Source: CAVUWL01 sp963700105
GTDB taxonomy: Bacteria; Actinomycetota; Thermoleophilia; Solirubrobacterales; 70-9
Assembly: GCA_963700105.1 (NCBI GenBank)
Contig: CAVOWL010000005.1
Span: 1 to 64,000 of the forward strand
Length of the DNA stretch: 64,000 nt
Reading direction: 5' to 3'
Below are positions 23,808 through 33,047 of this stretch, piece after piece. The notes beneath the pieces were generated by a model. That model was given only the letters and a program-made list of their open reading frames with translations. It ran no database searches and was not told the DNA's origin. The first letter of the stretch is position 1; every line of letters begins with the position of its first letter. Position numbers and translations under genes: made by a program.

Positions 23808-25118
23808 ATGCCGCGAACATCCGAACCCATATTCCCCAGGCTGCCGAGTGGGAGAAGCGGAAGAAGCGCGGAGGAGGTTGCAGCTCACCAGCGGGCTCGG
23901 TTGATGGGGGCAATGATCGAGGCGGTCGCCCGAAACGGGTACGCGGCGACCACTCTGCGCGAGCTGGTTTCGCTGGCCGGAGTCTCAAACACGACCTTCT
24001 ACCAGCATTTCGACTCAAAGCAGGACTGTTTCCTTGCTACCTCGGATGCGATCATCGCGCGGGCCGCCGAACAGACCCAGCGCGCTTATCAATCCACGAC
24101 CGGCTACCGACCGCAGCTCGCGGCGGCGCTCAATGCGTTCGCCGAGTTTGTAATCGCCGAACCCGCGGCGTCCTCTCTGGTGCTGGTGGACTCGCTCAGG
24201 CTGGGTGCCGCGGGTGTCGCCCACCGCCAGCGGGCCTCGGAGGCATTTGAGCTGCTGATCCGCCAGAGCGCCGGGCAGGCGCCGGGCCGCGGCGAGCTCT
24301 CAGACCTGACGATTCGAGCGATCGTCGGCGGGATCCGGCGAATCGTCAACGACCTGCTTCGCAGCGGAAATACCGAGCGGCTGCGCGATCACCTCGATGA
24401 GATTCTCGATTGGGGTCTTTCCTACCAGCGCCCGGGCGGCGCGAGTGCATTGCGATTGCCGGGCAGCCAGCCGCTCGCCCCCGCGGCGAAGATCACCACA
24501 AGCACCGCCGAAGAGGAAATATGGGATGAACAGCCCGACAGCATCCGAAATCGATCGACGCTGTCCCAGCGCCAACGGATGGTGCGCGCCGCCGCGATGG
24601 TTGTTGCCGAAAAGGGCTATGAGAAGTTAAGCATTCCGGCAATCACGGGGGCCGCCGGAGTCTCCAATCAAACCTTTTACGAGCATTTCAACAGCAAACA
24701 GGAGGTGTTCCTGGAGGCAATTGATCTGCAGGGAGGGCGCGCTGTGGCCCGGATCGGCGCGGTGGTTGGAGCCAATTGGGCCTGGCCCGACGCGATCATC
24801 ACCGGCTTGCAGGAGCTCCTCAGCTACCTCGCCGAAAACCCCCTGCTCGCCCGGCTACCATTCATCGAGGTGCTCGCCGCGGGTCCGGCGGCGATGGACC
24901 GGGTCGATGGCGTCCTGGACAGCTTGACACGACTGTTCGCTCCGAAAGAGGTTCCCGCAAAGGTGGGGGCCCCGCTCCCCGATATCGTCGTCGAGGCAAT
25001 CTGCGGAGGCATCTTCGTCGTGATTCAGCACGAGATTGCGCAGGGGCGAACCGCGGGGCTGCCGGACCTATTACCAGAGATCATCTTGGTCGCCCTGGCT
25101 CCTTTTGCGCTGCAATAG
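23808..25118 (+). CDS. Transcriptional regulator with two complete TetR domains in one chain
   Basis: The 436-residue protein is about twice the usual TetR length. The first HTH lies near residues 30..75 (AVARNGYAATTLRELVSLAG, then NTTFYQHFDSKQDCFLA) and is followed by its own ligand domain. After a linker near residues 215..250 a second HTH appears (AEKGYEKLSIPAITGAAGVS, NQTFYEHFNSKQEVFLEAID) with another ligand domain ending IILVALAPFALQ. TetR proteins normally need two chains to bind a palindromic operator; this chain could bind as a pseudo-dimer. Fused TetR pairs occur in Solirubrobacterales and relatives. The divergent GMC oxidoreductase is the likely target. The start ATG 23808 precedes the basic leader KIP-like MPRTSEPIFPRLPSGR; the exact start is uncertain. 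Confidence 0.9.
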   Translation: MPRTSEPIFPRLPSGRSGRSAEEVAAHQRARLMGAMIEAVARNGYAATTLRELVSLAGVSNTTFYQHFDSKQDCFLATSDAIIARAAEQTQRAYQSTTGYRPQLAAALNAFAEFVIAEPAASSLVLVDSLRLGAAGVAHRQRASEAFELLIRQSAGQAPGRGELSDLTIRAIVGGIRRIVNDLLRSGNTERLRDHLDEILDWGLSYQRPGGASALRLPGSQPLAPAAKITTSTAEEEIWDEQPDSIRNRSTLSQRQRMVRAAAMVVAEKGYEKLSIPAITGAAGVSNQTFYEHFNSKQEVFLEAIDLQGGRAVARIGAVVGANWAWPDAIITGLQELLSYLAENPLLARLPFIEVLAAGPAAMDRVDGVLDSLTRLFAPKEVPAKVGAPLPDIVVEAICGGIFVVIQHEIAQGRTAGLPDLLPEIILVALAPFALQ

Positions 25119-25139
25119 AGTCGGCCGGCCTAGCGATCG

Positions 25140-25503
25140 TGCCCAGCACCCATTGCCTATCTTCAACCGAGCCCGGCTATCGCCGCAGCCCTCTTTGCGG
25201 AGCTCTTTGGCTAGAGGCCGCGTTCGAGCCCGGTGGGGGATGGCTCCCACATCGCGGTTGAGCTGAGTACGGGGCTGGGCTGGAGCATTGTTTCTTGCCC
25301 CATCGAGCATCCACACTGGCTGCCTACGTTGGAGTCCCGGAAATCAGCCGACAACGGAGCGCGCCCGGGCCCTTGGAGCAGCGGTTTTGCTCGAGACGCG
25401 CCCCGGACCGCGGGGCTGGCGCAGCGTCATCGCCACTCCGCAGGGTGCTGAGATCGCCCTTTGGCAACCACGGATGCGCGGCGACCCACACTCGGGGCGG
25501 TGA
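25140..25503 (+). pseudogene. Decayed glyoxalase/VOC-family protein
   Basis: Fragments in three frames join into a VOC (glyoxalase/bleomycin-resistance) module: PAIAAALFAELFG is followed by a TAG stop, then RPRSSPVGDGSHIAVELSTG and LGWSIVSCPIEHPHWLP; the frame changes to AYVGVPEIS and again to ERARALGAAVLLETRPGPRG, ending WRSVIATPQGAEIALWQPR. That last segment is the standard VOC C-terminal metal-Glu strand region. One stop and two frameshifts make it a pseudogene. It sits just after the double-TetR gene. Its former function is unknown; the family includes detoxification and dioxygenase enzymes. Confidence 0.6.
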
Positions 25504-25593
25504 TTGCACGCGGAGCTCGGGGCAATCCTGAGGCGCTATCCTCGCCCTCGTGGCGAATTTGAGGGTTGCGGGGATGCGCGGGGTGAGGCGAGA

Positions 25594-25619
25594 TCCGCCC
25601 GCGGTTAACCGCGGGCGGA
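25594..25619. repeat. 26-bp perfect palindrome upstream of the NlpC/P60-like gene
   Basis: TCCGCCCGCGGTT is followed directly by its reverse complement, centred on GTTAAC. It begins 54 bases and ends 28 bases before the TTG start at 25648. As DNA it is an ideal dimer-binding operator; as RNA it would be a long hairpin. There is no T run after it. It could also act as terminator for the decayed VOC gene. Confidence 0.7.
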
Positions 25620-25647
25620 CCCACTCCGATAGGACCGAGGCAGAACG

Positions 25648-26412
25648 TTGCTAGGCGCCCCGGCAGTTTTTGCAGCGGCGATTTCATTGGCACTCGGCGC
25701 CGGCACCCATGCCGCGGGCGATACGGTGGGCCGCGCAACCCGGGCAATCGACGCGGTCGACTCAAGCCTCGCCCGGCCGATCCCGAGGGCGCCCAAGCCG
25801 AGCTCGCTTGTGGCGCGCACCCCGACCCGCTCAGCCAACGCGGTCCCGACCGGCGCCTCGGTCGATGCAGTCGGTGCGGCTGCATCGATGCCGGCGGCCT
25901 CGGCGGGCACCAACGGCTCCGCCAAGCCTCCCCCGAGCGGCTCGACGGCCAACGAGGCGGTGATCGCCCAATCGCTTAAGGCGCTGTCGGCGCAGAGCAC
26001 CAGCCCGACGGCCACTTTGGTCAACGGGATCGCCTTTGCGCCGGCGGGAGCACCCCCGGCGGTTGAGGGAGTGATCGGCGCGGCCAACATGATCTCCGAT
26101 TTGCCCTACGTCTGGGGCGGGGGCCATGGCTCCTGGTATGCGTCGGGGTATGACTGCTCGGGAGCGGTCAGCTTTGCCCTGCATGGCGGTGGGCTTTTGA
26201 ATCAGCCCATGACCTCCGGTTCATTGGAGAGCTACGGAGCCCCCGGGCCCGGTCGCTGGATCACGATCTATGCAAACTCAGTCCACGCCTACGCCGTGAT
26301 CGCCGGATTGCGCTGGGACACGGTCGGTGATGCGCGCGGAACGGGGCCGCGCTGGCACGCAGAACCTCCCTATCCAGCCGGTTTCGTCGTCCGCCATCCG
26401 GTCGGGTACTGA
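25648..26412 (+). CDS. Exported NlpC/P60-like peptidoglycan hydrolase candidate
   Basis: The 254-residue protein begins with a hydrophobic leader (LGAPAVFAAAISLALGAGTH) and a long Ala/Ser/Pro/Thr-rich spacer (residues 25..135). The C-terminal domain reads MISDLPYVWGGGHGSWYASG then YDCSGAVSFALHGGGLL, containing the YxWGG and DCSG catalytic-Cys pattern of NlpC/P60 endopeptidases, and a later His in ITIYANSVHAYAVIAG. In many family members the Cys-His pair cleaves the peptide stems of murein. The domain is typical of a Solirubrobacterales subfamily. A TTG start is used because no ATG lies in frame upstream of the leader. A 26-bp palindrome precedes the gene. Confidence 0.75.
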   Translation: MLGAPAVFAAAISLALGAGTHAAGDTVGRATRAIDAVDSSLARPIPRAPKPSSLVARTPTRSANAVPTGASVDAVGAAASMPAASAGTNGSAKPPPSGSTANEAVIAQSLKALSAQSTSPTATLVNGIAFAPAGAPPAVEGVIGAANMISDLPYVWGGGHGSWYASGYDCSGAVSFALHGGGLLNQPMTSGSLESYGAPGPGRWITIYANSVHAYAVIAGLRWDTVGDARGTGPRWHAEPPYPAGFVVRHPVGY

Positions 26413-26736
26413 GGGAGGGCATCGCGATTGATCCAAAGTTCGAGCTGTCTGCGCGGGGCGACTGCGACGGCGCACCCGAACGATTGGCGTTTGTCTATTC
26501 AGCCGTGCCCTTGCCGCACCGACGACGGCCTGGCCGTCGTGGTCATCAATCTGTACGTAACTCACAGTGACGACCCAGAGCAGGGCAGTTCTCGGTCCAT
26601 TCGCCGCTGGATCCTAGGCAAAAGCAGTCGCCGGTATCCCGAGATGCTGCACACGCGCAGTCTCTGCCGCGGCAACGGCGCTACGCTGTCAGTTCGGTCG
26701 CTGCCATCAATCGCGCGTGCCGCTTGCTGAAACTCA
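26413..26736. other. Intergenic stretch, nothing recognised
   Basis: About 320 bases lie between the NlpC/P60-like gene and the DUF2252 gene. Short open frames exist on both strands but show no family signature and no good ribosome-binding site. Confidence 0.4.
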
Positions 26737-28251
26737 GTGCAGGCGGAAGATCCGAACAAGATCAACACCAACGCCAACACCAAAACGGGGTCATTCGCCC
26801 CCGAGCGCGCCGAAGGGAGCGCCTCCCCTCCGCAATCCGTACAAGGCCGGGAGGGCCGGCGCCATGTGGAGCGCCTCTCCGCAGAGGAGCACGTCCTTCG
26901 CGGCAGGCGAGCCCGTTCAAAGGTGCCTCGGTCAAGCCACGGATGCTGGGATCCACCAGCGGACAGAAGCGACCCAATCGATCTGATCGAAACCCAGGCA
27001 CACAGTCGAATCCCTGAGCTTGTACCGATCCGGCACGGTCGCATGTTGGTCTCTCCGTTTACCTACTACCGCGGTGCCGCCCTACCGATGGCCTCCGATC
27101 TTGCCTCCACGCCGAACTCCGGACTTACCGCGCAGCTCTGCGGCGACGCGCACCTTTCGAATTTCGGCATCTTTGGCTCGCCAGAGCGCCACCTCTTTTT
27201 CGATGTCAATGATTTCGACGAGACCGCGCCGGGGCCGTGGGAGTGGGACCTAAAGCGGCTTGCGGTTAGCCTGGAGGTTGCTGGCCGTGAGAACGGCCTC
27301 TCAACAAAGCAGCGGGGCCAGATCGTCCGCCGCGCTACGCGCTCTTACCGAGAGACGATCAGGGAGCTTGCCGGAATGTCGATGCTCGATGTCTGGTACG
27401 CACACCTCGACATGGATGAACTCCTGCCCCGGTTTAGATCACTTGTCGACCCCAAGAGAACACCCGGCGTTTGGCACGCCATCGCCAAGGCGCGGGCGCA
27501 TGACAGCCTGCAGGCCTTTGACAAGTTGTGTCGCGCCGTGGACGGCGAGCCCAGAATCGTTGATGACCCCCCGCTCATCGTCGCAATTGAAGAGTTCGTG
27601 GCGGGTGTCGACTCAGGCGCACTCGCCGATGCTCTGCACTCCTTCGTCAGGTCCTATCAACACACCCTCGGACCAAATCAAAAACATTTACTCGAGCAAT
27701 ATCGGTTCGTACATCTCGCGCGCAAAGTTGTGGGGGTCGGTAGCGTCGGCACCGACGCCTGGATAATGCTCTTTCTCGACGCCCATGACTCACCGTTATT
27801 GCTACAGATCAAGGAGGCTGAGGCCTCCGTCTTGGAGCAATTCACCTCGCCGAGCAAATTCCCCAATCACGGACAACGGGTTGTTGTCGGCCAGCGACTG
27901 ATGCAGGCGGCCAGCGACATATTTCTGGGTTGGGAGCGGTTCACATGGAAGGGCCGCGAGCGTGACTATTACATTCGCCAGCTTCGAGACTGGAAGGGAA
28001 CGGCCGATATCGAAGGAATGACCCCGGCCGGTCTGAAGCTCTGGGGTCGGATGTGTGCCTGGAATCTTGCTCGCGGTCACGCCAGATCGGGCGACGGCAT
28101 AGCAATAGCCGCATACTTGGGTAAGTCAGATGTCTTCGATCAAGCGATTGGGGAATTCTCAGTCGCCTACGCGGACCAAAACGAACGCGATTATGCCGCT
28201 ATGAAGGACGCCGTTCGAACCGGCCGGCTCCAGGCCGAAACCGGAATCTAG
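26737..28251 (+). CDS. DUF2252 family protein
   Basis: The 504-residue protein carries the DUF2252 core: RSSHGCWDPPADRSDPIDLI, ELVPIRHGRMLVSPFTYYRG, CGDAHLSNFGIFGSPERHLF, FDVNDFDETAPGPWEWDLKR and a later WARGHARSGD-like segment (NLARGHARSGDGIAIA). The GDAHLxNFG and D-x-N-D-F-D motifs resemble the catalytic loop of the aminoglycoside-phosphotransferase/kinase fold, so an ATP-dependent small-molecule kinase is plausible, but no activity is established for the family. The first 60 residues (Asn/Thr-rich, MQAEDPNKINTNANTKT from GTG 26737) are not conserved and the true start may lie further in. Single-gene transcript. Confidence 0.85.
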   Translation: MQAEDPNKINTNANTKTGSFAPERAEGSASPPQSVQGREGRRHVERLSAEEHVLRGRRARSKVPRSSHGCWDPPADRSDPIDLIETQAHSRIPELVPIRHGRMLVSPFTYYRGAALPMASDLASTPNSGLTAQLCGDAHLSNFGIFGSPERHLFFDVNDFDETAPGPWEWDLKRLAVSLEVAGRENGLSTKQRGQIVRRATRSYRETIRELAGMSMLDVWYAHLDMDELLPRFRSLVDPKRTPGVWHAIAKARAHDSLQAFDKLCRAVDGEPRIVDDPPLIVAIEEFVAGVDSGALADALHSFVRSYQHTLGPNQKHLLEQYRFVHLARKVVGVGSVGTDAWIMLFLDAHDSPLLLQIKEAEASVLEQFTSPSKFPNHGQRVVVGQRLMQAASDIFLGWERFTWKGRERDYYIRQLRDWKGTADIEGMTPAGLKLWGRMCAWNLARGHARSGDGIAIAAYLGKSDVFDQAIGEFSVAYADQNERDYAAMKDAVRTGRLQAETGI

Positions 28252-28711
28252 CCTCTCGCGGTCGGGACCGATAAGTCCCCGTGCCGCTGGCCATGCGGGC
28301 CTGGCCGCGACGGCCCGAGCTCCGGTTTCTCGAGATTGTGCCTCTTAGCTAGATCACTATATTGTGTTAGTGTGCCAGCACATGGAACCGCCTAGAACTG
28401 GTCCCTCGGCGCATCTGGGGTTTACGCCACAACCCCGGTTCGCGCCCCCACGGGGGACGGATCTACCTGCCGGCAAGAAACACCCGATACAGCGCGCCCG
28501 GCGCTACGGAAGGAATTGCCCCGGCGCCGGTAGAGCCGACTGGCTTCTGCGCTCCCCGCTCCAGGGGCCGGGAATCACGGAAACTCCCGATCGGAGTAAG
28601 TGCGATCAAAGCCGCGCCGGTAATCACCTCGCGAGGGGGCCCTGGTGGGCTTCGGTGCGATCGCGCGATGACCAATGAAGGGAAGCCCTCAGACCCGCCG
28701 CGGGGATTGCG
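28252..28711. other. Intergenic stretch, nothing recognised
   Basis: About 460 bases precede the YrbE-like gene. A short AT-rich patch near 28350..28375 could hold a promoter, but no clear -35/-10 pair or gene is seen. Short open frames here lack any family signature. Confidence 0.4.
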
Positions 28712-29620
28712 ATGGGCGGACCGATGGGTCAGATCCCGCCGCGGCCCGCGACTGCTCTGGGAGGTGAACTCCTCGATGCATCGATCCCGGTCGGTCCGGG
28801 GCCGTCACCGGTGATCGCCTCGCCGCCGTTGGCGCGGATTATCCGCCCGCTGACATCGGTGTTTGGCCAGGTCGGGGACGTGATGATCCTCACGGCGCGA
28901 ACGATCGGCTCCGCCGTGCGCCCGCCCTATCCCTATGGCGAGGAGTTCATCGGTCAGTTTCTATTCGCCTTGCAGCTGTGCTGGTTTCCGCTGCTGATCT
29001 CCACGGTGGCGATTAATCTCGGTGCACCGGGACTGCAGGCGGCGAACTTCCTCTCGCTGCTCGGTGCCCTCGACCGCCTCGGCGGCTTCTTCGTCTTGGC
29101 CGCGATTCGAGAAATTGGCCCCTTCGTCACCGCCGTCGTCGTCGCCGGGGTCGCCGGCACCGCGATAACCGCCGACCTCGGCGCTCGCAAGATCCGCGAG
29201 GAGCTCGACGCGCTGCAGGTGCTCGGCGTCGATCCGATCAAGAACCTCGTCGTGCCGCGGTTTTTGGCCCTCGTATTGATCACCGGCCTCCTCGACATCT
29301 TCGCACTGGTCTTCGGGCTGAGCGGCGGAATCCTCACCGAGCTCCTCTACCACCAGCCGCTGGGCGGCTTCCTCGCGACCCTCTTCTCAAATGCCTCGGT
29401 AACCGACCTCGCCGGCTCGGTACTCAAGTGCACGATGTTCGGCGCGATCATCGCCGTGGTCAGCTGCTACAAGGGAATGACCGCCTCGGGCGGTGCGGCC
29501 GGAGTGGGACGCGCGGTAAACGAGGCGGTGGTGATCTCCTTCCTTGGAGTATTCGCCTTCAACTACGTCTTCACCCAAACGATGCTCGCCACCAATCCCG
29601 AACTGCAGACGGTTCGATAA
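28712..29620 (+). CDS. Orphan MlaE/YrbE-type ABC lipid-transporter permease
   Basis: The 302-residue protein has a polar N-terminus of about 55 residues and then the MlaE permease domain with about five or six membrane segments: FIGQFLFALQLCWFPLLIST, LAAIREIGPFVTAVVVAGVA, the cytoplasmic coupling region ADLGARKIREELDALQVLGV followed by DPIKNLVVPRFLALVLI, and VSCYKGMTASGGAAGVGRAV. These permeases work with an ATPase and Mce-type lipid-binding proteins; in actinobacteria two YrbE genes precede six mce genes. None of those partners is encoded next to this gene, so it is an orphan or shares partners elsewhere. ATG 28712 starts the listed product. Confidence 0.85.
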   Translation: MGGPMGQIPPRPATALGGELLDASIPVGPGPSPVIASPPLARIIRPLTSVFGQVGDVMILTARTIGSAVRPPYPYGEEFIGQFLFALQLCWFPLLISTVAINLGAPGLQAANFLSLLGALDRLGGFFVLAAIREIGPFVTAVVVAGVAGTAITADLGARKIREELDALQVLGVDPIKNLVVPRFLALVLITGLLDIFALVFGLSGGILTELLYHQPLGGFLATLFSNASVTDLAGSVLKCTMFGAIIAVVSCYKGMTASGGAAGVGRAVNEAVVISFLGVFAFNYVFTQTMLATNPELQTVR

Positions 29621-29728
29621 CCGCAAAAATCAATTGGGACCGGATCTTCGCTCCTGGAGAGCCCCAGCGACTGCGTTGGGCAAGCTGCGATCGAGCGAAA
29701 CCAGGAAGGAGCAGGGCTGAGGCGGCGC

Positions 29729-31393
29729 TCAATCCCCCCTGAGGGCGCTCGCGTCCACCTCGCCAAGACAGCCGCGATAGCGACGCCACCAGGCGTGAAA
29801 TAAGCTCACTGCCTCCATCCCCATCCGCAGGTCGGCCGGGAGCTCCCCTCGTTCAGGCATGGCGAGCCAGGCCTGTAGCTGGGTAGAGATATGGTCGCTC
29901 AGTGGGCCCTCGGCGAGCGAGCGACGATGCAGCTCTATCGCTGGTTCTGAGCACCAACGTCGAGGCAGCCGCGGGGAACGACGTGCCGTATCGGAGGTCG
30001 ATGGGAGGCGGGCCGCGGCGGGCAGTCGGTCGAAAATCGCCCTATACATCGCGGCGTCAACCTTGTCGGCTGAGGAGACCGCGAGAAGAGCTTGCGCGAC
30101 GGGATCGCTCGCAGCTGGGGCGATCACCCGTGCCCTGCTTCCCAACAGCCCGCCCGGGTAGGTTGAGATTCCGCGGACCGTTCGCGTCGCATACAGAGAG
30201 AGGATGGCTTGAGAGGGATGGCCCTCAAACGGCGCCGCCGAGGTCAGAAACTGCTCGCGAGCGCGGGATACGATCCCCTCGTGGAATGACTCCGTTAAAG
30301 CCATCTGCGCCTGACCGTATTTGCGCAGGCTGTCGAACATCGCCAGGCTCGCGCCCCGACGGCGCCGGTGTTCGAGCGTCTCAGGCGGGTAGAAGTGGTT
30401 GCCGGACTGCAGCAGGGCATCGATAGCGAAACCATCGGGGACGGCTGACTTGATGTCCTCAATCCGCCGCGCCAACGGCACAAGCCAGGCGTGGTCAACG
30501 AATTGATACTCGACCCTCCTGGCGCGCTCCTCCCAGTCACAGGGATAGGCCTCCAACCGTGCGCGAATCCGCTCATGTGGCACCCGCAGCGCCGCCGCCA
30601 CGGGCGCGGCCTGCTCCTCCTCAAAGAGGCCTCCCTCATCGTCATTGACCGTTACAGCAGTGCCGGCCTGACCGGCTTCCGCCAGAAGGCAGAAGAGGAT
30701 CCGCGAATCCCGGCCACCGCTAAGCGGGCAGAGGATTTCCCCATCTAGCGGTGAGAGGCTTTCGCGAAGCGCTTCAACTGCCGTATCAGCGCCTGGGGAT
30801 AGACCGACCGCGGGCTCAAGCTCTGCCCAGGGCCAAGTCGGCGATTCTCGACGGGAGCGACCGAACCGACGGTACTCCAAGGTCGAGAATGGCGCGAGGC
30901 GACTTATCTCAGCGAAAGGAGTGCGTTCTCCGAGCGGGTAGCGAAGGGCGATGATCGCAGCCCAGGCATCCCAGTCAACTGACAGCGGCCTGGGGAAGGT
31001 CTGGGCAATCGGATCGATCCGAGAAGCAAAGTAGATCGCTCCCTCGTCCTCTATCCAATACAAGGCTGAGAGACCGTTGATTGCGGAATGAAGAATGCGA
31101 CGTCGACCCCGAATAACCAGCCCGCACGCGCCCCGACTTGCCGCCTGCCTCCATTCCGAAGCACCGTCGCGCCAGACCATGCCCTCGATCCAACCCAGGC
31201 CCCGTTCCCGCCTGCCGCTCCAGCGCAGCGGCTCGCGATCGATCATCAACATCGACTCGCGATCCTCCTGGACAAGTCGAGGCCCAGCTCCAAAGGCTGC
31301 GGCGATTTGGATGACGCGCCCTCGGTCATAGTGCCCAAGCGCCCCACAAATCAACGGAGCCCGGTTTGGCACCAGGCTCGAAAGATCAGCCAT
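29729..31393 (-). CDS. Asparagine-synthetase-like protein with degenerate N-terminal domain
   Basis: From ATG 31393 the 554-residue protein starts MADLSSLVPNRAPLICGALG. The AMP-forming synthetase PP-loop is SGGRDS at about residues 225..230, preceded by DGEILCPL, as in AsnB C-terminal domains. The N-terminal half resembles a class II glutaminase fold (GLVIRGRRRILHSAINGLSA; YWIEDEGAIYFASRIDPI) but does not begin with the Cys2 nucleophile, so glutamine hydrolysis is unlikely. Such proteins act as amide or ring-forming ligases in polysaccharide modification, beta-lactam or lasso-peptide pathways. No precursor peptide or partner enzyme was seen within several kilobases. An open frame continues 41 codons upstream, but MADLSS is the better start. 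Confidence 0.75.
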   Translation of the reverse strand: MADLSSLVPNRAPLICGALGHYDRGRVIQIAAAFGAGPRLVQEDRESMLMIDREPLRWSGRRERGLGWIEGMVWRDGASEWRQAASRGACGLVIRGRRRILHSAINGLSALYWIEDEGAIYFASRIDPIAQTFPRPLSVDWDAWAAIIALRYPLGERTPFAEISRLAPFSTLEYRRFGRSRRESPTWPWAELEPAVGLSPGADTAVEALRESLSPLDGEILCPLSGGRDSRILFCLLAEAGQAGTAVTVNDDEGGLFEEEQAAPVAAALRVPHERIRARLEAYPCDWEERARRVEYQFVDHAWLVPLARRIEDIKSAVPDGFAIDALLQSGNHFYPPETLEHRRRRGASLAMFDSLRKYGQAQMALTESFHEGIVSRAREQFLTSAAPFEGHPSQAILSLYATRTVRGISTYPGGLLGSRARVIAPAASDPVAQALLAVSSADKVDAAMYRAIFDRLPAAARLPSTSDTARRSPRLPRRWCSEPAIELHRRSLAEGPLSDHISTQLQAWLAMPERGELPADLRMGMEAVSLFHAWWRRYRGCLGEVDASALRGD

Positions 31394-32223
31394 CTTGCCA
31401 TCGTCGCTGAGGGTTGAGGAATGACATGGCAGCACATCTGATCTTCCTGGCGAGGGAGCGCCGACCCCGCTCAAATTTTCGTCGCTCCGGCAGGCAAGAA
31501 CAAACTCTGTTAGCAACTAGTCCTCGGGAAGTACAGCAATCTCACGCCTTGCCCTCCTCTCCCACCCCTACCCGACAATGGTTTTTTCCACCTGCACTTC
31601 ATCTGCTCCAGAACGTCTTCATGCGCTTCATTACCATTAGCCACCACATCCTTAAGATCTTGATCCTGCGCCTTTATAACTTAAACTGCGCGTAGTTCCC
31701 TGGTGCGAAACCTCACACGGTCCACCGATTGTTTACAAGTCATCGCTTCATATGGCGGGTTCCCTTCACAAAGGTCGCCGCGGGGTGACATCGCCGCAGA
31801 GCTCAAGGCCGAGCGCAACTCGACATAAAGTCAAGCGAAGTGTAGGGATCGTAGTCGGGCATGAGCGTTGTAGCAAGGCTGAGTTCGACCCGATGATTGT
31901 AGGAGGGACGGCCCATGCACGCTTCCCGATTCTGCCTGTCGCTGGGACGGATCGCCCCCTCGGATCTATCGCCGCCGCTCGCTCGGCGCGGGGCCGCGGC
32001 TGCCCCGCGGCCAATTACGGCCCAGCGGATGACGACGGCAATTGAGCGTTGGTGCGCGCACATGTTGAGGTAGCGCCCCATAGCCAGAGGCCGAGGCGCC
32101 GATGCTGCCCAGGTTGAGCCGGCACCCCGACTCCGGAGTGTGAGTCATTTCTCGAGACCGAACCCTTGCCCGACTCCAATCGTCTAGGCTCCGGGTGGCC
32201 GGATCCCACCACAGCCGAAAAGG
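31394..32223. other. Long gene-poor region with an AT-richer patch
   Basis: About 830 bases separate two divergent genes. By eye 31560..31750 is clearly less GC-rich than the rest of the window, with runs such as GGTTTTTTCC and TTTATAACTTAAAC. It probably contains the promoters of both flanking genes. No coding frame here has a recognisable product, and no repeat or RNA family was identified. Confidence 0.4.
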
Positions 32224-33047
32224 ATGGTCGAGGTGCAGCGGATAGATATCAACCTGCGTTTGGTCCTTTCGGGGGGCGCGGCTATCGTCGTGGCGTTGAT
32301 CACCGCCTTTGCTCAACCCGCCGTCGGCGCGGCTCGCACTCCGACCAAAATCAACGCACCAACCAAATTCGTGGTGGCTCTTTTTCTGAAGGGTTCCTAC
32401 AGCTATGACTATGCCGATGTCGATAATGGACACGTAACCGAAGAACATCGGACAATGACCTTCGAAGGCCAACCAAATGTAGCGAACTACACGGTCTACC
32501 TGAACCCTTCCGGCAAGCCATTTCTGAGCACAACTGAGGCTCTGGCGGATCCAACTCCAATCATGGTTGGATCATGGAGCGTAAAGACTTCCAAACAGAA
32601 GAGACGCCCTGTGCGGCTAGCGGCGATCTGAGGGATGAATCCAATGGCCGAGTACTGACCGCGGACTACGGCATTCACGACTACGATATGAAGATCCAGG
32701 GTTCGGGTGATGACAGCTTCGTGTACACCGGTACCAAGGCTGGCTCTGAACCCTGCAATGTTCTAGACCCCTGGGCCACTTGGGTGGCGGGCAACAGTCA
32801 TATCGGCAATGGCGGCGCCGAAGCATTCAATGCCGTTCTCACGGTCCCCCAGTCTCAACTTCGGGCTGCAGCTGGCGGTCATTCTCAAACGTTCCAAGTT
32901 GCGCTACAGCCGATCGATGGACTGAGCTCGACGGACTGCGGCTCGGAACCTTCGCTTGGAATCAGCTGTACGCAGTCCTTTAACTGGTCAGGAACAGTGG
33001 TAATTACCGGTTTGAAAAAGAAGAAGCACCGGACCCATCATCACTAA
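32224..33047 (+). pseudogene. Exported beta-rich protein with one frameshift
   Basis: The first frame starts MVEVQRIDINLRLVLSGGAA and has a hydrophobic leader IVVALITAFAQPAVGAARTP, followed by KFVVALFLKGSYSYDYADVD. Around 32580..32600 the frame changes and continues as DFQTEETPCAASGDLRDESN, DYDMKIQGSGDDSFVYTGTK and TQSFNWSGTVVITG, ending in a basic tail KKKKHRTHHH. Joined, it is a secreted protein of about 270 residues with several Cys. The Lys/His tail is common in exported proteins of this bacterial group. I do not recognise a domain. It may be intact in the cell if the frameshift is a sequence error. Confidence 0.6.

Noticed and set aside
31414..31695. Plus-strand frame in the gap upstream of the asparagine-synthetase-like gene
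   Set aside because: Arg/Ser/Pro/His-rich, no family signature or ribosome-binding site; not a convincing precursor peptide.
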